This document shows, piece by piece, positions 57,834-64,000 of a DNA stretch of 64,000 nucleotides (position 1 is its first letter; each line of letters starts with the position of its first letter). Source of the stretch: Amborella trichopoda (taxonomy: Eukaryota; Streptophyta; Magnoliopsida; Amborellales; Amborellaceae); contig NW_006500351.1 in assembly GCF_000471905.2 (NCBI RefSeq), positions 2,420,300 through 2,484,299 on the forward strand, written 5' to 3'. Both the position numbers and the translations under genes were made by a program. The notes under the pieces were generated by a model. That model made no database searches. It saw only the letters and a program-made list of their open reading frames with translations, and had not been told where the DNA came from.

Positions 57834-59135
57834 TCACTCAGGCAGAGGAATATCATCATCTATTGGAGGAGAAAGATACCAGTCCCCACCTTCACCTCTC
57901 ACCATTCCCTTGTTCTTCTCCATCCACCATGAAGCCGGCACCAAGCACTCATCCTTGAGGAAATCACAAGATTTATTCACTAGTGCCACACTGCGAGGCA
58001 CCTTCAAGGAAAACCCCTTCTTTCCTTCCCATCCAGCCACCACATGGATCAAAGCTTGCAGGTTGTGCCAATCACTTGGGTTCAATGAATCCTTTAGATA
58101 AGGAGATGCTCTTGTGTCCACCACAAGGTCCACACCAGTTTTCTCATAGTCTAGGAACTTACCTGGATAGAGTGGGATGAGATCTATCGCATTCTTCACA
58201 TGTAAAACCCTAAGGCTTGGGAGGCTCTTGACCCTGTCATTGAACTCTTTGTTCCCGACTCCGGGGCTGCCGAAAACAAAGGCGGTCACCGGAAATGGTG
58301 GCTTGCTGCCCACCATGTTCAACCCATTGGCCACCACATCAAAGGAACTCAGTATGGCTAGGCATGCACCAAGGCTATGCCCAACCATGGTTATGCTCAA
58401 CTCCTCATCTTTGTACCTCTGAACAAGCTCCCTTATCTTGCTAAAGAGTTGGACCCTGGCACTTGTTTTGGTGAATGGAGATTTGGGGTCATCAGAGGTC
58501 TAGATTGTGTACCAACCGTCCATGACCTTAGGCTCATCGTCGTCCTCCCCCCTTCCTAGGAATCTCTCGAACCGATGTTTGAGGGGGCTATCATCGTCGA
58601 AGTCCTCGGAAGGGGGTAAAAGGGAGGCAATGGATTCGAGAGAGGGACTAAACACATTCATCCATTCCAAGTCCCGGATTGTCCCACGATAAGCGACCAC
58701 TATGTCTCTCCTGCCCAGGTTCTGGCTAAAAGTATCGGACGATATCGCCACATAACCGATCCAATTGGATTCCCTACTCCAAGCCTCACGAGAGAGGGAG
58801 TGGAGCAAAAAGGATGCCGGAATATCGATCTTTGCAGTGCCGTAAAGGAAACCAGCGACTCGATAATCGGTGCCGGAGGCAGCATCAGATGATTCAGCAG
58901 TGTTGGACACATGAGGTGGTGCTAAGCCCACCTTTGTGAAGAAGGATCTCTTTCCACAGCGACTGCTGCCACAATACTTGGAGTGTGGATCACTGTTGAA
59001 GGCGTCGTAGGTGGCCTGGCAAAGGTCGCCATACCGCAGGATTATCTCTCGAAGGCCTTCATTGAGGGGCTCAAGCAGTCCTTCCCACTGCTTGCTTCCA
59101 TGTAGCTCTTGCCATGCCTTCTCATGTGAACCCAT
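57834..59135 (-). pseudogene. Class-II phospholipase A1 (DAD1-like lipase) with one nonsense codon
   Basis: One frame of 434 codons, no intron, ATG at 59135 (MGSHEKAWQELHGSKQWEGL), stop at 57834. It is that of a plant phospholipase A1-II, an alpha/beta-hydrolase that cleaves sn-1 acyl chains of glycerolipids. No transit peptide is evident, in keeping with the mostly cytosolic class II. The N-terminal -LREIILRYGDLCQATYDAF- helix, YRGTIRDLEWMNV, and the nucleophile elbow GHSLGA (Ser254) are present. So are Asp318 (NAIDLIP) and His364 (ALIHVVAGW), which complete the catalytic triad. The only lesion is TAG at codon 212 (58500-58502), directly after DGWYTI, 42 codons before the catalytic serine. 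The rest reads cleanly to the end, so inactivation is very recent, polymorphic, or a base error in the assembly. Two 80-bp repeats lie just upstream and a poly(A) signal just downstream. Confidence 0.9.
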
Positions 59136-59148
59136 GCTTTCTCTTGTC

Positions 59149-59308
59149 TTTTCACTGTTCTTTTCTTTTCGCTAAGGGGACTTGAAAGCCTTATCCCATA
59201 AGAGGGGCCTCAAGGTACGCATAAAAGGTTTTCACTTTTCTTTTCTTTTCTCTAAGGGGACTTGAAAGCCTTATCTCATATGAGAGGCCTCAGGGTACGC
59301 ATAAAAGA
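59149..59308. repeat. Two 80-bp tandem units upstream of the lipase
   Basis: 59149-59228 and 59229-59308 match at about 73 of 80 positions. They share CTAAGGGGACTTGAAAGCC and GGTACGCATAAAAG. They begin 13 bp upstream of the lipase start codon and so lie in its 5' UTR or proximal promoter. Confidence 0.93.
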
Positions 59309-59719
59309 TAAGATCACTTGCACAATAAAGCTGAATGCAGTATGTGCAGTTTTTTCCTTTTTTTTTTTTTTTAATTAATTAATTAATTAATTTTTAAAAT
59401 ATATGCAGATTTAATAGTGACAGAATGGCCCCATCGTATTAGTGCATATTTTACACATTGGGATAAGGAAGTGGTGGATGGCCAAGAGTAAGGCTTGCCC
59501 CACCACCTTCATAATGCTGCACCTTTTTTAATCAATTTCAACCATGCATATTATTAGACCAAAAAAATCAATTTCCAGGGTTGCCCTTAAGAAGCTCCAA
59601 AGGGTAGCATAAAATGGTCGTGATCATGGGCAGTTGTGGTGTTAAGAGCTCTTACCATCAGGTAACCACCTCTATTTTCGGTTCTACTCTCTCTCTTACT
59701 TTCCTATTTTTATTGTACC
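59309..59719. other. Upstream region of the lipase gene
   Basis: Contains a T run and (TTAA)n tract at 59355-59390. No TATA box in a convincing position and no ORF. Confidence 0.5.
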
Positions 59720-59733
59720 TTGCCTAATGCTTT

Positions 59734-60718
59734 TTTTTTTTTTTGGGACAGATGTTCAAAACTTCTATTGATGACTAATTAAAAAAGATTACATTAAAGG
59801 AGATCAAAAGCAAAGGCCATGAAGCACCTCCCTTAGCCAAAGAGTCAGCAAGTGAGTTTGCTTCTCGGTAAACATGGGAGAAGGAAAATGAAAAACGTTC
59901 GACCAGGTCCATGATTTACAACCAAATAGAACGGAGCTCCCATGAAACCCGTTGTTCTTTTTTGCACTACTTAATCACATTCAAAGAATCTCCTTCAACC
60001 GAAATATTCGTTCTCAGATTCTTCTCAAACAAAAATTTCACCCTACACAAAAAAGCACTTAATTCAACATAATTTGTTGTTTTGACCCCAATCGGACCAG
60101 CAAAGGAGAGAATTATAGAACCCAAGGAATCATGTACTACACCACTAATTCCAGCAATACCTGGGTTTCCCAGAGAACTCCCATCAAAGTTAAGCTTAAT
60201 ACATCCAGCAGAAGGAGTAGTCCAAAAACATCGTGGTCTACTACGAGCATACCCAAGGAGAAAGAGGCTGCTAAGGTTTGCCATCACATCAGCTTTTGGA
60301 ATCCCCCATCATTCTTTTGTCACAGACAACTATAACCAAATCGAGTGCTTGATGTTTGTTAAAAGTTTCTCAAAGGGTAGGGAGTTACCTTCAAAGGTTC
60401 TTGTATTCCTCTCCTTCTAGATTTCCCAAAGGATGACACCTTTAGAGATTTTCCAAATTAAGTTACCTATCACAGGAAAATGGGCGATAGAAAATTGAGA
60501 AACAATCCCTTCAACCGATTGAGGAAGCACCATATGAACCCCAAGGGTACCAAACAACTGGTTCCAAATTTGTGTTGTAAAAGAACAGTGAATAAGCAAG
60601 TATGCACCCAACTCCCCATCAGCTTTACACAGTAAACAGACATTGGGTAAGATTTTCCCCCTTTTTTATCAAGTTGTCAATGGTTAAAATCTTATTCAGA
60701 GATGCAAGCCAAATAAAA
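59734..60718 (-). mobile_element. 5'-truncated L1 LINE with 14-bp TSD
   Basis: Flanked by a perfect direct repeat TTGCCTAATGCTTT (59720-59733 and 60719-60732). Read on the minus strand it starts abruptly in the zf-RVT region (FIWLASLNKILTIDNL; then LLIHCSFTTQIWNQLFG). It then runs through an RNase H-like domain (CIKLNFDGSSLGNPGIAGIS at 60200-60145, VEGDSLNVIK at 60000) and SFSHVYREANSLADSLAKGG. It ends in poly(A), seen as a T run at 59734-59744. This is a textbook target-primed insertion. Few lesions are present, so it is younger than the other L1 copies here. Confidence 0.95.
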
Positions 60719-60847
60719 TTGCCTAATGCTTTAACTTTGGAATTTTGATGAGATCCGGAGTGTTAGCGCTGATATGGTAACACCTTACAGTCTTTGTTTC
60801 ATTTAGTAGTAAAGAGCAACAGTGCATTGTCGAGAAAAAACAAATAG

Positions 60848-61445
60848 TGTTGATAGTTATGCCTCGAATCCTTGTTTTATAGGATTAGTTCCCTTATCTT
60901 TTAGATTTTATATTTTTAGATAATTCTATATTGTTTTGGTACTCTTGTTTAGTTACTATTATAGGAGCTTCTCTTGAAATCCTATTTAGATTAGGATGGG
61001 GCTTGAGTCCTTATGGATAAAACATAAATTAGTATCCATAAAGTTAGGAAAAGTAGAGAGGAGGCCATCATGTATCATTTTATGGGGGATTACTTTTTCT
61101 ATATATTGAGTGTATTGTAGAGAGAGAAAACATAATGAAAAGAAGGGGATCTTTTGGGTTTTTTGTACAAAGAGAAAATTGTAGAGAGAAGGCATTATAG
61201 GAGATTGGGTTTCTTCTCAAGTTCTCTCATATATGAGTTTCTTGTAATTTTCTCTCATTGATTAGTGGAAAAATATTGATCATCTTCTCCTGTGGATGTA
61301 GTCATATCTGTGACATATTATATAAATTCTGGTGTTCTTTTTTCTGTTATTTATTTTTTACTTTGTTTTTCTTGCTTGTTGCATATTCTATTTTTATCGT
61401 ACTTTATTTGTTAAAAATCAACCCTTCGAGCTTTTTCACACAACA
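60848..61445 (+). mobile_element. 5' LTR of a Ty1/Copia retrotransposon
   Basis: 598 bp bounded by TGTTG at 60848 and CAACA at 61441-61445. A TATATATTGAG promoter-like string lies near 61100 and an AGAGAG-rich leader follows. It is directly followed by a tRNA-type primer-binding site and then gag. The 3' LTR lies beyond the right edge of the window. Confidence 0.88.
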
Positions 61446-61448
61446 AGT

Positions 61449-61460
61449 TTTATCAGAGCC
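61449..61460 (+). promoter_or_regulatory. Primer-binding site (tRNA-Met type)
   Basis: TTTATCAGAGCC, three bases after the LTR. It matches the plant consensus TGGTATCAGAGC except at its start. Confidence 0.8.
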
Positions 61461-61800
61461 TGGTTTGGGGTTGTCGATATGGCGGTAATGGTCTCAAGTG
61501 CAAAGTTCAAGTTGGAGAAATTTAATGGCAAAAATAATTTTGAAGTTTGGCAAATCAATGTTCGGGATTTTCTAGTGCAACAAGGTCTACATAAAGCTCT
61601 GAAAGAAAAGTCGAAGAAACTGCAATCAATGTCAGATGATGATTGCGAAGACTTAGATCTGAGGGCTATGAGCACTATCTGATTGTGTTTATCGAGTGAA
61701 GTGCTATTTAATATCATCAATGAGGATTCACATCAATTATTTGGTCGAAGCTTGAGAGTTTGTATGTGACGAAGTCTCTCACAAATCGACTACTTTTTAT

Positions 61801-61842
61801 GCAAATATTGTACAACTTTAAGCAAATATTGTACAACATGTG
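61801..61842 (+). repeat. 21-bp in-frame duplication in gag
   Basis: GCAAATATTGTACAACTTTAA at 61801 is followed by a second copy beginning at 61822. It adds seven codons without changing frame. Confidence 0.9.
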
Positions 61843-62677
61843 GATGAAGGAAGCTATCCAAGAGCACCTAAATCATTTTAATAAAATTCTTTGTAAATTA
61901 TTGAATATTGGTATTAAAATGGATGATGACGAAAAGGCTACAATTTTATTGTCCTCACTCCCTCATTCGTATGAGTATCTTGTTACAACATTGCTTTATG
62001 GAAAAGATTCCATAGAGATATAGGATGTGACTTCAACTCTTCTCTCTAATGAATTGAGGGAGAGCCAAGATAATGCTCAGCCACATGCAAATGATTTAAT
62101 CTGTTGAGAGAAGTGTAAAGGGACACGAAAGTCAGGGCAGCTCCAAATCCAAATCCAGATCAGGAAAATGTAACATTCATAGTTATTACTACAAGAAAAA
62201 GAGGCTTATTAAGAATGATTGTCAGAAACTCAAAGAGATAGAAAAACGAGCATTTGAAGCAGCCAATATAGTTGATAGAAGCTTGGTAAGTGGAACATAT
62301 AATGTGTTGTCAGTATCGACTAATTGTGATAACTCTAAAAATTCATGGGTTTTTGATTCACGATGTTCTTATGATATGTGCCATCTTCGAGATTCGTGAA
62401 CCACATACAAGGGCATTGATGGTGGATCAGTTTTGATAGGGAATGATGTAGCTTGCAAAAGCATTGGTGCTGAGACAATTATTATCAAGATGTATGATGG
62501 AGTTGTGAGAACATTGACTGATGTTAACATGTTCCAGATCTGAAGAAGAATCTTATCACTTTGGGATCCTTAGATGCTAATGGTTGCAGATTTTTTAAAG
62601 AAGGTGGAGTTCTAAAGGTTCTAAATGGTGTTTTGGTTATGATGAAAGACAAGAAGATCGGACCGAATTTATATCTA

Positions 62678-62783
62678 TTGCTTGGGACTACGATCACAAA
62701 TAGAGCAGTAGTTTTCGTATCTGATATTAGTTGCTTGGGAATACGATCACAAATAGAGCAGCAGTTTTAGTATATGATATTGA
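62678..62783 (+). repeat. 53-bp tandem duplication in pol
   Basis: Units 62678-62730 and 62731-62783 share TTGCTTGGGA-TACGATCACA and AATAGAGCAG-AGTTTT. Because 53 is not a multiple of three it shifts the pol frame just before the pre-integrase domain. Confidence 0.92.
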
Positions 62784-64000
62784 TGATTATGACTTGACTC
62801 AGTTGTGGCATATGCGGTTAGGCCACATGGGTAAGAGAGCTTTGGCGGAACTTAGCAAATGTCAATTGATCAATGGTCTGGAGAAGTGTAAGTTGGACTT
62901 CTGTGAGCACATTGTCTATAATAAGACATGTAGGGTGCAGTTTCACACATCAAAACCTGCCACAAAAGACATGCTTGACTATGTTGATTCGGATTTATGG
63001 GGCCCTACATTAGGTGCCTCAAAGGCGAATCTTTGTACTTGTTTCCTGCATAGATTGTTTCTCAAAGATGGTATGGATCTAAACATTAAAGAAAAAGACA
63101 GATGTATTTAACAAATTCGAGCATTGGAAAGTTATTGTCGAAAGACAGACTGGAAAGAAGGTCAAGTGCTTGAGGATTGATAATGATGGAGAGTACACTT
63201 CAATGGAGTTTGTGAATTTTTGCAAGAGCATATGAATTGTTTGTCACTTCACCACTCCGAGGACACTGCAACATAATGGAGTTGTTGAGCACATGAACAT
63301 GATATGCTGGAGGAGATCTGCAACATGTTGAGTAATGCTAGTTTGTGAAAGGAATTTTGAATAGAAGCGGTCAATATGGTGTGTTACCTCATCAACAGGT
63401 CACCATCCACAATAATAAACGATAAAAAACCACAAGATGTTTGGTCTGGTAAACGTGTTGATTATTCTCATTTAAGAAGTTTTGTTGTCCTGCTTATGTT
63501 CATGTGAAAGATGATTAGTTAAGTCCCAGATCAAAGAAGTATAATTTCCTTGGTAATGTAGACGAAGTTAAGGGCTATAGAATGTGGTGCGCAGATCCTA
63601 AGTCGCTTAAGTTTATTATCAGTTATGATGTTAAATTTGATGAGTTTGCCATGTTAAAGACATTTAGAAAAGTGCGGAAAAAGAAAACTGCAGCAGTAGC
63701 GATGCAGTTGAGGTGGAATTAACAATTCTAAAAAATACTCCAAAATATGTGCTAGAAAGTCCTTGTGAAAGAGTAGAAGAAGATGTTGACCATGAGGAGG
63801 TCTTTAAGCCTACTCCACGTAAGGAAGAGTCTCAACTTAGAAAGGAAATGAGAATAAAATAGCTAGTGGTGCCGTATGATTTTGAGGGATAGCTTATGCA
63901 TTGGCTACCACAAGCCAAGAACCATCGACTTTTAAGGAAGCTACACAGGATAGTGACAATAGCAGGTTGAATGATGCCATGGATGAAGAAATGAAGTCTT

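Larger units (their letters stand above)
61479..64000 (+). pseudogene. Copia gag-pol polyprotein, decayed, runs off the window
   Basis: Gag starts at ATG 61479 (KLEKFNGKNNFEVWQINVRD) and is stopped by TGA at 61680 in a STI-LCLSSEVLFN context, a likely CGA-to-TGA change. It continues as NMWMKEAIQEHLNHFNKILC and ILLSSLPHSYEYLVTTLL (61840-62000). A degraded zinc knuckle is near 62170-62225. The protease keeps WVFDSRCSYDMC (62349-62384), where the usual DSG is DSR. The pre-integrase part is QLWHMRLGHMGKRALAELSK (62800). Integrase pieces are YVDSDLWGPT (62980), LRIDNDGEYTSMEFVNF (63171) and TPRTLQHNGVVEH (63256-63294). Later integrase C-terminal sequence reaches 63650, and the reverse transcriptase would begin near MDEEMKS at the last bases. 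A 53-bp duplication (62678-62783) and many stops make it inactive. Confidence 0.92.

Noticed and set aside
1..64000. CRISPR arrays, bacterial operons, rRNA or tRNA genes
   Set aside because: No regular spacer-repeat arrays, Shine-Dalgarno-led gene clusters or cloverleaf and rRNA signatures were seen. Introns and plant transposons show the DNA is nuclear.

Overview
The window is plant nuclear DNA from an angiosperm. It has intron-containing genes with GT/AG splice sites, plant-type LINEs, Copia and hAT elements, many MITEs, and dinucleotide microsatellites. AT content is high and genes are sparse. The nested transposons and a 6.6-kb first intron suggest a medium-to-large genome. The species cannot be told from the sequence.

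Only two ordinary host genes are well supported. One is a seven-exon gene on the minus strand (12135-22355) for a 633-residue transmembrane-nine (TM9SF/TMN, EMP70) endomembrane protein. All its splice junctions resolve in frame. The other is a single-exon minus-strand class-II phospholipase A1 (DAD1-like lipase, 57834-59135). Its reading frame is intact except for one in-frame TAG before the catalytic serine. A broken plant-mobile-domain (PMD) gene lies at 53530-54510.

The left end (about 1-2440, minus) looks like a piece of an endogenous plant pararetrovirus: an uninterrupted 408-codon ORF next to a (TA)n tract, followed by tandem enhancer-like repeats and a strong TATA box. The rest is mostly mobile DNA. 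There are LINE remnants (RTE at 4105-5117; L1 at 8640-9896, 16880-18640, 25072-29098, 30540-36055 and 59734-60718). A 3.27-kb hAT element at 45607-48874 has a perfect 8-bp target-site duplication (TSD). A Pack-MULE at 30835-32275 appears to carry an exon of an RCC1-repeat gene. A foldback MULE-like element at 36884-37990 has a perfect 9-bp TSD. A 1.35-kb non-autonomous hAT-type element at 50906-52254 has a perfect 8-bp TSD. A decayed Ty1/Copia element with a complete 5' LTR runs off the right edge (60848-64000). At least four short TIR families (called A, B, C and D here) recur through the window.

The main interest is the layered insertion history. One L1 copy was hit by a Pack-MULE, an LTR-like element and a MITE. 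A family-C MITE was split by an LTR-like insertion, which was itself hit by the foldback element. TSDs date several of these events relative to one another. No rRNA, tRNA, CRISPR array or bacterial-type operon was seen.
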